Both the position numbers and the translations under genes were made by a program. Positions 1 through 9,506 of a stretch of DNA of 35,063 nt are shown piece by piece (position 1 is the first letter of the stretch; each line of letters opens with the position of its first letter). The stretch lies in NCBI GenBank assembly GCA_018780265.1, contig JADMJV010000082.1, forward strand, positions 54,420 through 89,482. The letters run 5' to 3'. The DNA is from a bacterium. Its GTDB lineage: Bacteria > Vulcanimicrobiota > Xenobia > Xenobiales > JADMJV01. Below the pieces are notes generated by a model. That model saw only the letters and a list, made by a program, of their open reading frames with translations, was not told the origin of the DNA and did no database searches.

Positions 1-351
1 AAACGGGAGATGTCGCCGCATCCAGTCGACCAGACGCTCATCCAGGTTGAGTCGGGAGATTGGGTAGCGCCAATAGCTGTAAGCCCGCCCCCAGGCTTCG
101 TCGTTCACCTGAGGAAGCTCGAACGGGCGCAGGTTCACCCAGTTGCGCAGTTGGCGCGGGCTCAGCGTGTGGGCGAGGTTGGCAATCGCCCATCCAGGGA
201 CGACCTGTTCGAGGCGCCTGGCCAGGGCTGGAGTGGGAAGCGCCTGGCCTGTCTCCAGTTCATACCAACGATGCCGACAAATCCCGCAAAGTTCGGCCAT
301 TTGCCGTTTGTTGAGTCGTAGGTGCAGACGGAGCAATTTCAGACGTTCCAT
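1..351 (-). CDS. XRE-type helix-turn-helix protein, C-terminus cut by window edge
   Basis: The minus strand is open from an ATG at 351 to the left edge (117 codons), so the C-terminus lies outside. The translation starts MERLKLLRLHLRLNKRQMAE and continues with CGICRHRWYELETGQALPT, which has the spacing of an XRE/Cro helix-turn-helix (recognition helix followed by W/Y-E-x-E-x-G). The second half is rich in Trp and Arg and I cannot assign it. An in-frame TAG lies 24 bases upstream of the ATG, so no earlier start is available. A DNA-binding role is inferred from the fold. A repeat cluster at 367-401, directly upstream, could be its operator. It could be a free-standing regulator or the antitoxin of a module whose partner is out of view. 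Confidence 0.65.
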   Translation of the reverse strand, partial: MERLKLLRLHLRLNKRQMAELCGICRHRWYELETGQALPTPALARRLEQVVPGWAIANLAHTLSPRQLRNWVNLRPFELPQVNDEAWGRAYSYWRYPISRLNLDERLVDWMRRHLPF

Positions 352-366
352 CGCTCGAGTATCGGT

Positions 367-401
367 GGTCGAGTTCTACCAGATTTCTACCGGCGGTCGA
401 G
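367..401. promoter_or_regulatory. Paired direct repeats upstream of the XRE gene (candidate operator)
   Basis: GGTCGAG occurs at 367-373 and 395-401 (28 bases apart). TTCTACC occurs at 374-380 and 385-391 (11 bases apart, one helical turn). The cluster ends 16 bases before the XRE start codon, where an autoregulatory site would be expected. The repeats are visible; the function is inferred. Confidence 0.3.
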
Positions 402-463
402 GTTGTGAATTTTCCTAGGATCGCGTTGTTACAATATGTAGGGCGCGGGTGCACTCGGTTGTA

Positions 464-477
464 GGGCACTGGTGCCC
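464..477. terminator. Short hairpin downstream of the WD40 gene
   Basis: GGGCAC-TG-GTGCCC is a perfect 6-bp inverted repeat with a 2-base centre, just past the WD40 stop codon on the minus strand. There is no T-run. It may be a weak terminator or a protein-binding palindrome. Confidence 0.2.
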
Positions 478-485
478 GACGCGGT

Positions 486-1727
486 TCAATCCAGGCCGTA
501 GCCGCTGACATCCCAACTCGACCAGCTGCCGTCGTCGTAAAGGGCCAGCAGAACCTCGCCGCGTTGCACCAGTTGAAGCTCCTCCAGAGCGGCTTCAAAA
601 CCCGTCAGCGAGCCCAACAGCAGGCCGCTCTGCCAGTCCCAAATGAGAATCTGTCCATCGGCTCCCCCGCTAAAGAGGCGCTGACCCTCCACCAGCAGTT
701 GCTGCACCGGGCCGTCGTGTCCGTCCAGGTCATTTAGGGGCTCGAACTTGGGCCAGCTCCAGCTGCGAATGGTGCCATCGGCGCTGCCACTTAGCAATGC
801 GCTGCCCGAGCCGGCAAAAACCAGGCTGGTAACGGCATCTCCGTGAGCTGGTTCTCGCTGCTTGACTTCGCCCTCCAGCAGGCGGCGCACGGTGATCTGG
901 CCGTCTACACCGCCACTCACCACCCAGCGCTGGTCGGGCGAGACGGTCACGGCCAAAGGCCATTCCGCAAATTCTTCCCATTCTTGCAGCAACTCCGCGG
1001 TCGAAGCATCGACGACCACCAGTTCGCGCTCGCTGGCCAGAGCCAGGCGCTGCCCGGCAGGGTCCGCCACCATGGCCAGCACCGGCTCTTCCAGACTCTC
1101 CTGCGGCTGCCCCAGATGTTGCAACATCCCATCGGCGTCTGCCGACCAGTCGTTCCAGCGCAATTGGGAAGGAGCCTGGTCGGCCTGCTGCAGGCGCACT
1201 CCGGACTGCAAATCCCAGTGCTCGGCGCCATTCTCGCCCGAGGTCCAGGCCTTCCGAGTGGACCAATCCACCCACAGGCGGCGCGAACCCGTGGCCACGT
1301 TCAGGCGACGGAGTTCTTGACCGGAGGTTTCGCACACCAGCAACTGTTCGTCCTCGCCCAGCGTGACCATCAGGGCGCCGTCCGGAGACACCGAAAGGTC
1401 CTCAACTCGGCCGCGATGCCCGCTGAAAGAGCGCTGGTGGGTAAGGTGGCTGTCCCAGCAGTCCACTTTTAGCGAAGCCGTGTAAAAATTCCCCACCTGA
1501 TCGCGACACACCCCATGGATGGGGGTCCACAGGCGTTGGTGAAGTTCTCCCGAGTCTACGTCCCAGAGCAGCAAGGCCGAACGAGTGGCCACCCACAGTC
1601 CTTGAGAGTCCCAATCCAGGTAACGGATTTCGCCATAACCGGCACGGTAGAGCAGTCCCTGTTGACGCAACTCGGGATGGACGCGAGTGGCGGGTCCACT
1701 TCGTTCTTTCTTCTTGGCTTTGGCCAT
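486..1727 (-). CDS. WD40-repeat beta-propeller protein
   Basis: This 413-residue protein consists almost entirely of WD40-like blades: repeated GH-x-V-x-L-x-(V/F)-x-x-G-x-x-L-x-(S/T)-G-(G/S)-x-D-G-x-(I/L)-x-x-W units, such as GHDGPVQQLLVEGQRLFSGG followed by ADGQILIWDW. No signal peptide is seen, so it is probably cytoplasmic. WD40 propellers act as protein-interaction platforms; no enzymatic motif is visible. I chose the ATG at 1727 (MAKAKKKERSG, a basic tail) over a GTG at 1766, though neither has a clear ribosome site. The gene is divergent from the Nudix gene, with 73 bases between starts. The binding partner cannot be deduced. Confidence 0.8.
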   Translation of the reverse strand: MAKAKKKERSGPATRVHPELRQQGLLYRAGYGEIRYLDWDSQGLWVATRSALLLWDVDSGELHQRLWTPIHGVCRDQVGNFYTASLKVDCWDSHLTHQRSFSGHRGRVEDLSVSPDGALMVTLGEDEQLLVCETSGQELRRLNVATGSRRLWVDWSTRKAWTSGENGAEHWDLQSGVRLQQADQAPSQLRWNDWSADADGMLQHLGQPQESLEEPVLAMVADPAGQRLALASERELVVVDASTAELLQEWEEFAEWPLAVTVSPDQRWVVSGGVDGQITVRRLLEGEVKQREPAHGDAVTSLVFAGSGSALLSGSADGTIRSWSWPKFEPLNDLDGHDGPVQQLLVEGQRLFSGGADGQILIWDWQSGLLLGSLTGFEAALEELQLVQRGEVLLALYDDGSWSSWDVSGYGLD

Positions 1728-1800
1728 GGCAGCCCAGTTTCTCGTTTTGAGCCACACCCCTGCCACAGGGAAAGAAACTCAAGCTGCGAACGGGCTCGAC

Positions 1801-2166
1801 ATGCTTGTGGTAGCGGCGGCGATTCTGCGTGAAGACCAGGGATATTGGCTGGTTCGCCGTGGCCCCCACCAGCGCCATCCCGGAATGTGGGAATTTCCCG
1901 GCGGAAAAGTGGAAGCCGGCGAGACTTCCGCCCAGGCACTGCAACGAGAGTTGTGGGAAGAATTGGGACTGAAGGTACGCGTGGGGCCACTGCTGGGGAC
2001 GGCCTACCACCTGGAGATCGAGATGCAGGCATATCAGATTGAAATCGAGGAGGGCCCGGCGCAACTGCGTGAACACGATGAGCAGGCGGTGGTTCCTCGC
2101 GAGCGTTTGTTGGATTATCCGATGACCGAACTCGATCAGCAGATTGTGCAGCAACTGCCCTTATGA
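1801..2166 (+). CDS. Nudix hydrolase (MutT-like)
   Basis: The 121-residue product has a complete Nudix box, G-x5-E-x7-RE-U-x-EE-x-G-U, at residues 35-57 (G35, E41, R49, E50, E53, E54, G56). The box follows WEFPGG, typical of MutT-class enzymes that hydrolyse nucleoside diphosphates linked to X, such as oxidised dNTPs. The length fits the family (about 130). The ATG at 1801 (MLVVAAAILRED) is preferred because family members begin with this first strand. The open frame extends further up but runs antisense into the WD40 gene. The stop overlaps the methyltransferase start by 4 bases (ATGA), so the two are translationally coupled. The substrate cannot be read from sequence; mutT itself is not claimed. 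Confidence 0.85.
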   Translation: MLVVAAAILREDQGYWLVRRGPHQRHPGMWEFPGGKVEAGETSAQALQRELWEELGLKVRVGPLLGTAYHLEIEMQAYQIEIEEGPAQLREHDEQAVVPRERLLDYPMTELDQQIVQQLPL

Positions 2167-3416
2167 AATCGAAGCGTTTTCAAGCCCGCCGCTATCAACT
2201 CAAAAAGGAAGGCGCCGTCGTCGTCCGCCAGGGCCATCCCTGGATTTTCCGCGACAAGCTGAGTACGGCCGTGGAAGCTTTTGAGGACGGCCAGTGGCTG
2301 CAACTGGTGGACGCCCTCAATGAGACGGTGGGATGGGGCATCTATCAGGCCACCGGCGGGGTGGGAATTCGTGTTTTGCGCAAGGGGGTCAACCCGCCCA
2401 GCCGCGAGTGGTTTAAAAAGCTGGTCCAAAAGGCCATCGCTCAGCGAGCCCCTTTACGCAGTCAAACCGAGGGATTTCGCATCCTCAACGGTGAGAGTGA
2501 CCGGCTGCCCGGCATCGTGCTCGACCTCTACAACGGCTACGCGGTGTTGCAGACCTACAGCCGCGGGGTGGACAGTCTGGGCCGCTACCTGGCCAACGTG
2601 GCCTACGAGCTACTGGGCTTGCGTGGGCTGCTCTGGAAAACCCCCAGCAAGCGTAAGGACGCGGAGCAACCCGGCGTGCGCCTGCTGCGGGGAAATTTGC
2701 CCGGCGTGGTGCGTTTCCAGGAAGGTGCCCTCAAACTGGCCGCCGACCTGCGCAGTGGTCAAAAAAGCGGAACTTTCCTGGACCTGCGTGGCCTGCGACG
2801 CTGGTTGGCCGAGCAGAATTTGCGCGGAGCCCGTGTGCTCAACCTGTTCAGCTATACCGGGGCCATCGGTCTGGCCTGTTGCGAAGGCGGTGCCCGCGAG
2901 GTGCTCAATGTGGACGCCGCTCAACCCTCCCTCGACTTCGGTGCGCGTTACCACGCGGCTCCCGCTCAGCGCTGGGTATGCGCCGATATCTTTCACTGGA
3001 TCCCGCAGCTCACTTCCCAGGACTATTTTGATTGGATTATTGTCGATCCCCCGTCGATGGCCTCCCAGATGGATCAAGTGCCTCAGGCTCTGGCCGTGTA
3101 TCGACGCATCTATCGCCAACTGATGGGCCACCTAAAGCCCGGCGGAGTGATGATCGCCTGTTGCTGCACCAGTCGCATCAGCCCGGACCGCTTCGAACAG
3201 GTCGTGCGCCAGGCTCTGGGGGGCGCCAAGGTTTGGCAAAGACTCCCCATGGAAGTTGATCACAAGCCGGGCTTCCCCGAAGCCAACTATCTGAAAATCT
3301 TGATTTTCAGGCCGCCCAGCCAACGCTCTCAGCCCCCCAGCCTGCCGGCCCTGCACAAGAAAGCCGACCACCAGCCGGTAAAGGGCCGCCGCCGGGCCCG
3401 GCCCAAAACAACCTAG
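2163..3416 (+). CDS. Class I SAM-dependent rRNA methyltransferase, RlmI/RlmK family
   Basis: The 417-residue protein has an N-terminal PUA-like domain (about residues 10-75, with RQGHPWIFRDKL), the family signature GQKSGTFLDLR (199-209) before the Rossmann domain, SAM-binding motif I VLNLFSYTGAIG (225-236), an acidic residue at the end of strand 2 (NVDAA, D251) and catalytic motif IV DPPS (295-298). E. coli RlmI (23S rRNA m5C1962 methyltransferase) is about 396 residues with the same layout, so 23S rRNA cytosine-5 methylation is the likely role. The C-terminal 30 residues are basic and Pro-rich and may be a disordered RNA-binding tail. The gene is coupled to the upstream Nudix gene. Confidence 0.85.
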   Translation: MKSKRFQARRYQLKKEGAVVVRQGHPWIFRDKLSTAVEAFEDGQWLQLVDALNETVGWGIYQATGGVGIRVLRKGVNPPSREWFKKLVQKAIAQRAPLRSQTEGFRILNGESDRLPGIVLDLYNGYAVLQTYSRGVDSLGRYLANVAYELLGLRGLLWKTPSKRKDAEQPGVRLLRGNLPGVVRFQEGALKLAADLRSGQKSGTFLDLRGLRRWLAEQNLRGARVLNLFSYTGAIGLACCEGGAREVLNVDAAQPSLDFGARYHAAPAQRWVCADIFHWIPQLTSQDYFDWIIVDPPSMASQMDQVPQALAVYRRIYRQLMGHLKPGGVMIACCCTSRISPDRFEQVVRQALGGAKVWQRLPMEVDHKPGFPEANYLKILIFRPPSQRSQPPSLPALHKKADHQPVKGRRRARPKTT

Positions 3417-3539
3417 ACAACTCGAGCCGTCTCGGTGAACTATGAACCGATATTCGCTGTCGCTGCTCCTTGCTGGAGGGGCGCCTCGACGACCGGAGTG
3501 ACCCACTTATTCCGGGACAGGCCCGAATCCCTTCCGTAG

Positions 3540-6500
3540 CTATGGATCGACAACAACGCGATCACTGGCCGACCGACCAAAGGTTTCGGGGTGGTACATT
3601 TCTTCGGCCTTGGCGGGGGGCACCACAAAGTTGCCGGGGGTGGTAGCCCGGGCGTAGTAGCTGTAGTCGTGCACTCCGTAGTAGACCCATTGGCTAAAGG
3701 CCTCGACTCGCTCGTCGCGCAGGTTCTCATGTTCGTACCACCAGGGGTTCCACCACCAGCGCTGGCGTCCCTCACTCAAGGAGGGCCGGGCCGGCTCGCT
3801 GCCTTGGAGGGCAGGGTTAATGGCCTCCAGTCCGGCCGGCAGGGGATCGACCAGAGCCACGTGATAACGCATGGAAGGACAGACCATAGTTACGGTCACT
3901 TTGACCTTGGCCCCAGCCTTGATATGCCAACTTCCGTCACTGTCGTGGCGCACATCGCGGTTGTCGTCCACCGCCTGATAGCGCCGCTCCACGCTAAATC
4001 CTCGCTCCATGGGGGCCAACTTGAGGTTGGTGGGGGCATACTTCATACCCAACCGGTAGTAGAGGCGACCCGGACCGTCTTTGCTGATGATCAGGTTTTC
4101 CTTACCCGCCAATTGGTCCATGGGGATGTGCAGATCCTTTGTGTCAGCGCTGCGCCCCTTAAAGGTCTGCTCGCCGGCGTAGCGTTGTCCCAGCCAGACC
4201 CGGGCCACGAAGTCGGGAGTCACCTTCTCAAATTTTTGGAAGTATTCGTTGAGAGCCAGCAGCACGAAACAGTTCTCCTGGGTGCTGGCCCAGCGCCCGG
4301 CCACGCGATGATCCAGCAGATTGCGCACCAACTTGGGCAGCAGGTCCGAGCCCGGTTGGTCCTGGATCAGGGCTTCCAGTAAAATGGCGTCGTCGCGATG
4401 GTCGGAGGCCAGAATCAGAAAAGCCTTGTCGTCGTAATGGGTGGCAAACTGGGCGGTAGAGGCGGTTTCGGTGACCCGATTGTTGAGGTGGCGGCGAATT
4501 TGGGCCACCAACTCTTTGCTTCCGGCATCCCCCGAAAGGGTGGGCAGCAGCCAGCCCAGGCTCTCGAGCGGCGCTTTTTCGACACCGCCCCATTCCTGGA
4601 TCAGTTTGCGAGCTTTAGCTGCTTCGGCCTTGCCGGCCAGGCGCAGCACATAAAGGGCATAGGCGCGCAATGTGCGTCGGGTGTAGTCGCCGTAGTCGCC
4701 GGGGATGTGACTTTCGATGGAAGAGGCATAGCCCAGGGCCTGTTCGTAAGTCTCTTCGGCCACGCTGTGGCCGCCTTTTTTGAGCCTTACCAGGGCATGA
4801 GTGACGTGCAGACTGACATAGGGCACCGAGGGCTTGTCGCGTTTCCAGTAGTCCCAGCCGCCGTCGTCGTTTTGCATACCCTGCAATTTTTTGACGTCGG
4901 CCGTCAGCGAACTCTTCAGTTCGGCTTCGGTGGGCATGCCGGGGGCTTCAAAGGCTCTCAGCACCGGGGCCAGGGCCACCGTGGAGAGCACTCTGGAAGA
5001 GACCTGTTCCGAGCATTCATAAGGGTACTGGCGCAAATAGAGAAAGGCGTCGGTCAGTTCGGCCAGGGCGGTGCTGCTGGTGCTCACCTCCAGGCCTCCA
5101 AACTGACGAAAGATGTCGCTGGGGGGCATCACAGCTTGTTCCATGGCGCCCTGATCCAGAGTGCCGTAGGTGGCAAAAGCCTCACTGGTGGCTGGAGTCC
5201 AGACCGGCAAGTCCAACTCGGCCGCATCGGCATATCCACCGCTGCTGGCCGCAATCTGGAAGCGGGCCGTGCCGGCCTCTTCGGCCGAGACGGGGAAGCG
5301 CACCTCCACTCGATCATTGGCGGGCACCTGCACCTGCACCCCGGCCGATTTGGGGTCTAACTTGAGATTGCTGGTGCGACAGGCCAGGTCCACGCTCAGG
5401 GCCTTGTCGGTCTGGTTTTGGACCACCACCGGCAACTCGCAGCGGTCGCCAAAATTGAGAAAACGCGGTGGGGAAGGGCGCACCATCAAAGGTTGCTGGG
5501 CCACCAGCGAGGATTGGCCCTTGCCAAACTGCTTCTCGCCGGCCACGGCCAGGGCCACTACCCGGTAGCGGGTGAGGTTGTCGGGCAACTTGAAGGGCAG
5601 CTTAAGGCGGCCCTCGGCGTCACTGTGAGCGCTGGGCACATAGAAGGCCAGCGCCGAAAAATCCTGACGCACCCGGATAGGCGTGCTAGCCTGGTTGCTG
5701 GGCGCTTCTTCGCTCTCGCTCTGCTCGCGAAGTTTGGCAAATCCATCTTTGCTGGCTCGCTTGAGGGCTCCCCCGTTGCGGTAGCCGCCTGGAGCTGACA
5801 TTACCGGCATGGGCGCCTCGGGGACGGGTGGTGGCATGGCTGCAGCAATCTCCTGAGGCAGGGCCAACTCCACGTACTGGCGCATGCCGTAATGCTGCAC
5901 TTCGGCGGCCCGCTGCGAGTAGAATAGACTCCAAGGATCGCTATAGTCGCCTCCAGCCAGAGCCAGCACGGCCTCATCCACTACCATCAAAGCCACTTCG
6001 GCCTGGGCTACGGGTTTGCCCAGGGAGTCCTTGAGGGTCAGTTCCAGCTGGTTTTGGGCGCCGGGTTGTGACTTGGGCTGCTGGGGGCGCACCTCCACCT
6101 GGAGCTGACGACTTTTGGCACTGATGGCCAGATTCAAGCTGCCCTGGGCCTGGGCCGGACGGGGCGGGGCCCCGGGCACGGGGTTTCCCTGGTCATCGCT
6201 GCGGGGCTCCTTGCCAACTGCGTCCACGGTGATGTGCAGGTTGGGAAGGTAGCCTTCTTCCAGCGGGATTTTCAAGGTGGTGCTGCCCCTGGAAAGGTCA
6301 ATCATCTGCCGGGATACCACGCCGTGGCGCTCCAGGGTGAGCATGGCCTGAGCCTCGCTAAAGGGACTCTGCACCAAGATTTCGGCGACCTCACCGGGTT
6401 GGTACTCTTTTTTGTTAGGGATCAAGGTCAGTTGCTGCATGTCCACGTCGCGCTTGGGCGGCTGCTTGCCGCCCGCCACCCAGGCCGTCATCTGGCTCTG

Positions 6501-9410
6501 ATTGCTGCGATTGGAATCGTCCTGCAGACTGGCTTCGATCTGGTAAGTCCCCCCCTCACTGGTTGGCACCGCGAAGGAGACGGGCGAGGAAGCGGAAGTC
6601 AATTGCTGAGCAGAGACCTCCTTTTTGACCGTCTTGTAGTCTTCCTCGGAGTATTCCCAGCTGAGCCGATAGGCTTTAATCTGCACCGGCCGCCCGCTGA
6701 TCGCCTTGCCGTCCAGATCTGCTACAATCAGGTCGTATTGCAGTGGCTTGCCGGCCTCCACAAAAGTGGACCGGGCCTTCAAGCCCACGTAGTGGTTGGC
6801 TGGATGCACCAACAGACTGGTCGAGGTGCTCCATGCCTGTCGGTTTACGTCAGAAACCGTCGCCGTGGCAGCCACCGAATAAGGGCGGGCTGGATTGGCT
6901 GAGCGAAACTGCAAATCAAGGGTGTGCTTGCCCTGGTGATTGGTTCGCCCTTCAAAACTCTTGCTCTGCGACTCACTGCTGGGCTGGCTCCACCAGCAGT
7001 AGCAGTCCCACCACGGAGTCCAACTGCCAAAGGAAAATTCCTCCCAGTGGGGCGGGCTGTAGTTGGTGGGGCTTGAGGTCACCGACCAGTTGACCGGGGC
7101 GTCTTTGAGACCCCCTCCCGAGTAGTATTTGGCCTCAACCGAAACCGAGCCGCGACCTCCTACCACCGTAGAGCCCATTTCGGCCGAGGAACTGACTTCG
7201 AACTCAGGTCGTCGAAATTCTTGCACCTGAAAGGCGTGTTGATGAGCAGAACTTTCACTGGTCAGTTCGAGGCGAGCCGAGCCCAGGTTGAAATTTTTGG
7301 GCAGGGCCACCTTGAAATCAAAACCGCCCAGCCCGCCAATGCCGGTCTGTCCTTTGGAGATTTCGTTGTTGCGCGAGTCAATCAACTTGTAGTGCAGGGT
7401 TTTGTCGGGGGTTGCGGCCAGGTCGCCTTTGGCCTGGTGGATTTGACGACGCAACCAGCCTTTGACCGAAACCGTCTCGCCAGGCTTATATAACTTGCGG
7501 TCATCGGTCACGTACCACAGGGTTTGATCGGGTGTCTGTCCGGGATTGAAGTTGCCCGAGGCGTAGTCGGCCGAACGCGGCATAAAAAGCGTGTCGCCCT
7601 GACTGCGCACCATTACGGCCTCGTTGCCCGACTCCCAGTTGAGCAGGGCTACGCCGTCGGCACCGCTGCGACTGACCGATTTGCCGTTGAGAAACTGGAC
7701 CTCGGCCCCTTCGACCGGCTTACCATCGGCCAGGCGGTTGATCCAGGCTACCATCTGCTTGCCATCCACGGTCAGGTTGGCGCCCAACTGGCTGCGCTGC
7801 ACCCAACCATAGTAAGTTTGATAGCGCCTCTGGGATTTGTCCTTGTCGTCGGGGGCAGCTACTACAATCAACTGGTTGCCATGCTCAAAGGCGTTGGCCA
7901 GGTCCACTTTCAGGTCGCGGATTTCGTCGGGAGGACCGCCGGCATCGATGCGCTTCTCCAACACCAGTTGGCCGGGGAACTTCATGCTTTGTTGATCCCA
8001 GCGATGGCTCAAAGCCTCGCGATAGCCGGCCCAATCCTGGGGCTTAACGGCATAGACCTTGACCTCGATGGCCTGCTGATTGACGGTGGTAAAGGTCAAT
8101 TGAGGAGGACCGTAGGGGTCCAGGATCAAGAAGTTCTTGCGCGGTGGCAAAAATAGCGGCGGAGCGCTACCCACTTTCAGGGTGACGGGCGTGGCTTTGC
8201 CCAACTGCTGCCCAAAGTTGTCGGTAAGGCCGGCCGGCACGGTCACAGTATAGGCTGTGCGTCCCTTGGTGCGGCCGTGAATCCACAGACTGTCTCCACG
8301 CACCACGGCACGCATGCCAGCAAGCTCTGGGGAGACGCTGACTGACTCGGGACGAAATTTCTTGGCGTCCAGGCTGTTGTTGAAAGAGATATACAGCGGT
8401 GATCCAGGCGGCTGGTCATCGCGAGACTGGTCGTCGATGGCCAGTGGGTAGTAGGTGGAGAAGCTAAAGGCCTGGGGGGCGGTGGTGGTGCGCGGCCCCT
8501 CGAGTGAGGGGAGGCCGGCCGGCAGGTTGAGGGTGTAGGTGCTGCCGGCAGGGAGTGCCTGAACGGGAGTCACAGCTACCCAGCGGTCACTTTCGGCCGC
8601 AGCTGCCAGACCGCTTACGGAGTTGTCCAGGGCAATCTCCTGACGGTTGGCCCTACGCAGGGCAAACTTGCCCCCCGTTCCAGTTAGCTCGGCCAGGCCG
8701 GCCACCCGGTCCGGGTCAATTTTTTGATCGAAGCCCAAAAACAACACCGGGCGTAAGCCCAGGCCGTGGCCTGTGGGAACCTGCTGCACCAATCGGGGGG
8801 GTGGAGTGTGAAAATCCCAGGCCACCGGTTTGTTCATAGGGGTGATGACTTCGGCGTGATAGTCGGTGGCCATGGGCAGGCGCGTATTGGGCTGGAATAC
8901 CAGCGTTTGGGTGCCGATCCAGCGCCATTCGCCAGGAGTTTCGGGGGTTAGCGTCACCGGGACGCTTTTGGGGCTGGCCGCCGAAGACAACTCGACCATG
9001 GGCTGGTTGAAGGTGACGCTCAGTTGCGGGGCCAGTTCTACTTCGCCCTCGGGCGCATAGCGCAATACTTCAATGGGTTTCTTGTCCAGCGCGGGCGGGG
9101 CCACTTTGGCCATAGGGGGAAAGTCTTGAGAAATGTGCTTGCCGGTTTTGGGGGCGGGTAGCGAACCAGGCCTGACGGCAAAGTCCTGGCGATCCGTGTG
9201 CCGCGCCTTAAGGGGAGCCAGCCTGGCCAGCAATCGCTTCAGGTCGTCCAGTCCCAGGGGACTGGTTTTGCCCGGCCGGGTTGCCTCGCCTACCTGTCCG
9301 CCCGTGGCCGGAACCTGGTCAAAGTCCAGTCCGGCCGGCTGCGCCTGGGCCGCACCTACCAGCAACCCACTCCAAAACAGGCCTGACAACAGCGTATTTT
9401 TTTGACTCAC
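3540..9410 (-). CDS. Bacterial alpha-2-macroglobulin (thioester type), exported
   Basis: The 1956-residue protein starts at a GTG at 9410 with GAGGG a few bases upstream. The open frame continues further up, but only this start gives a signal peptide (SQKNTLLSGLFWSGLLVGAAQA, cleavage near residue 23). There is no lipobox Cys, unlike E. coli YfhM. The order fits the family: MG-type beta-sandwiches, a carboxyl-region bait segment (FAKLREQSESEE), the thioester motif PYECSEQ with C1466 and Q1469, the alpha/alpha toroid (GGWDYWKRDKPSVPYVS) and a receptor-binding-like end with ATTPGNFVVPPAKAEEMY and GRSASD. These proteins trap attacking proteases in the periplasm. The usual pbpC partner is absent nearby; the next gene upstream is a metallopeptidase. 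A Trp/Cys-rich stretch (WTPWWDCYCWW, near 7000) is unusual. Confidence 0.92.
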   Translation of the reverse strand: MSQKNTLLSGLFWSGLLVGAAQAQPAGLDFDQVPATGGQVGEATRPGKTSPLGLDDLKRLLARLAPLKARHTDRQDFAVRPGSLPAPKTGKHISQDFPPMAKVAPPALDKKPIEVLRYAPEGEVELAPQLSVTFNQPMVELSSAASPKSVPVTLTPETPGEWRWIGTQTLVFQPNTRLPMATDYHAEVITPMNKPVAWDFHTPPPRLVQQVPTGHGLGLRPVLFLGFDQKIDPDRVAGLAELTGTGGKFALRRANRQEIALDNSVSGLAAAAESDRWVAVTPVQALPAGSTYTLNLPAGLPSLEGPRTTTAPQAFSFSTYYPLAIDDQSRDDQPPGSPLYISFNNSLDAKKFRPESVSVSPELAGMRAVVRGDSLWIHGRTKGRTAYTVTVPAGLTDNFGQQLGKATPVTLKVGSAPPLFLPPRKNFLILDPYGPPQLTFTTVNQQAIEVKVYAVKPQDWAGYREALSHRWDQQSMKFPGQLVLEKRIDAGGPPDEIRDLKVDLANAFEHGNQLIVVAAPDDKDKSQRRYQTYYGWVQRSQLGANLTVDGKQMVAWINRLADGKPVEGAEVQFLNGKSVSRSGADGVALLNWESGNEAVMVRSQGDTLFMPRSADYASGNFNPGQTPDQTLWYVTDDRKLYKPGETVSVKGWLRRQIHQAKGDLAATPDKTLHYKLIDSRNNEISKGQTGIGGLGGFDFKVALPKNFNLGSARLELTSESSAHQHAFQVQEFRRPEFEVSSSAEMGSTVVGGRGSVSVEAKYYSGGGLKDAPVNWSVTSSPTNYSPPHWEEFSFGSWTPWWDCYCWWSQPSSESQSKSFEGRTNHQGKHTLDLQFRSANPARPYSVAATATVSDVNRQAWSTSTSLLVHPANHYVGLKARSTFVEAGKPLQYDLIVADLDGKAISGRPVQIKAYRLSWEYSEEDYKTVKKEVSAQQLTSASSPVSFAVPTSEGGTYQIEASLQDDSNRSNQSQMTAWVAGGKQPPKRDVDMQQLTLIPNKKEYQPGEVAEILVQSPFSEAQAMLTLERHGVVSRQMIDLSRGSTTLKIPLEEGYLPNLHITVDAVGKEPRSDDQGNPVPGAPPRPAQAQGSLNLAISAKSRQLQVEVRPQQPKSQPGAQNQLELTLKDSLGKPVAQAEVALMVVDEAVLALAGGDYSDPWSLFYSQRAAEVQHYGMRQYVELALPQEIAAAMPPPVPEAPMPVMSAPGGYRNGGALKRASKDGFAKLREQSESEEAPSNQASTPIRVRQDFSALAFYVPSAHSDAEGRLKLPFKLPDNLTRYRVVALAVAGEKQFGKGQSSLVAQQPLMVRPSPPRFLNFGDRCELPVVVQNQTDKALSVDLACRTSNLKLDPKSAGVQVQVPANDRVEVRFPVSAEEAGTARFQIAASSGGYADAAELDLPVWTPATSEAFATYGTLDQGAMEQAVMPPSDIFRQFGGLEVSTSSTALAELTDAFLYLRQYPYECSEQVSSRVLSTVALAPVLRAFEAPGMPTEAELKSSLTADVKKLQGMQNDDGGWDYWKRDKPSVPYVSLHVTHALVRLKKGGHSVAEETYEQALGYASSIESHIPGDYGDYTRRTLRAYALYVLRLAGKAEAAKARKLIQEWGGVEKAPLESLGWLLPTLSGDAGSKELVAQIRRHLNNRVTETASTAQFATHYDDKAFLILASDHRDDAILLEALIQDQPGSDLLPKLVRNLLDHRVAGRWASTQENCFVLLALNEYFQKFEKVTPDFVARVWLGQRYAGEQTFKGRSADTKDLHIPMDQLAGKENLIISKDGPGRLYYRLGMKYAPTNLKLAPMERGFSVERRYQAVDDNRDVRHDSDGSWHIKAGAKVKVTVTMVCPSMRYHVALVDPLPAGLEAINPALQGSEPARPSLSEGRQRWWWNPWWYEHENLRDERVEAFSQWVYYGVHDYSYYARATTPGNFVVPPAKAEEMYHPETFGRSASDRVVVDP

Positions 9411-9506
9411 AACAGCACCCTCAATTCTTTCGGTCCGGGGGCACCTGTCGCAGGGGCCCGGCCCCTTGTTCCACTCTCCAGAAGTTTGCCCCCTCTGGCG
9501 GCGGGC

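Noticed and set aside
3591..9060. Many long open frames on the plus strand opposite the alpha-2-macroglobulin gene
   Set aside because: They are antisense shadows; the minus-strand protein is family-conserved along its whole length.
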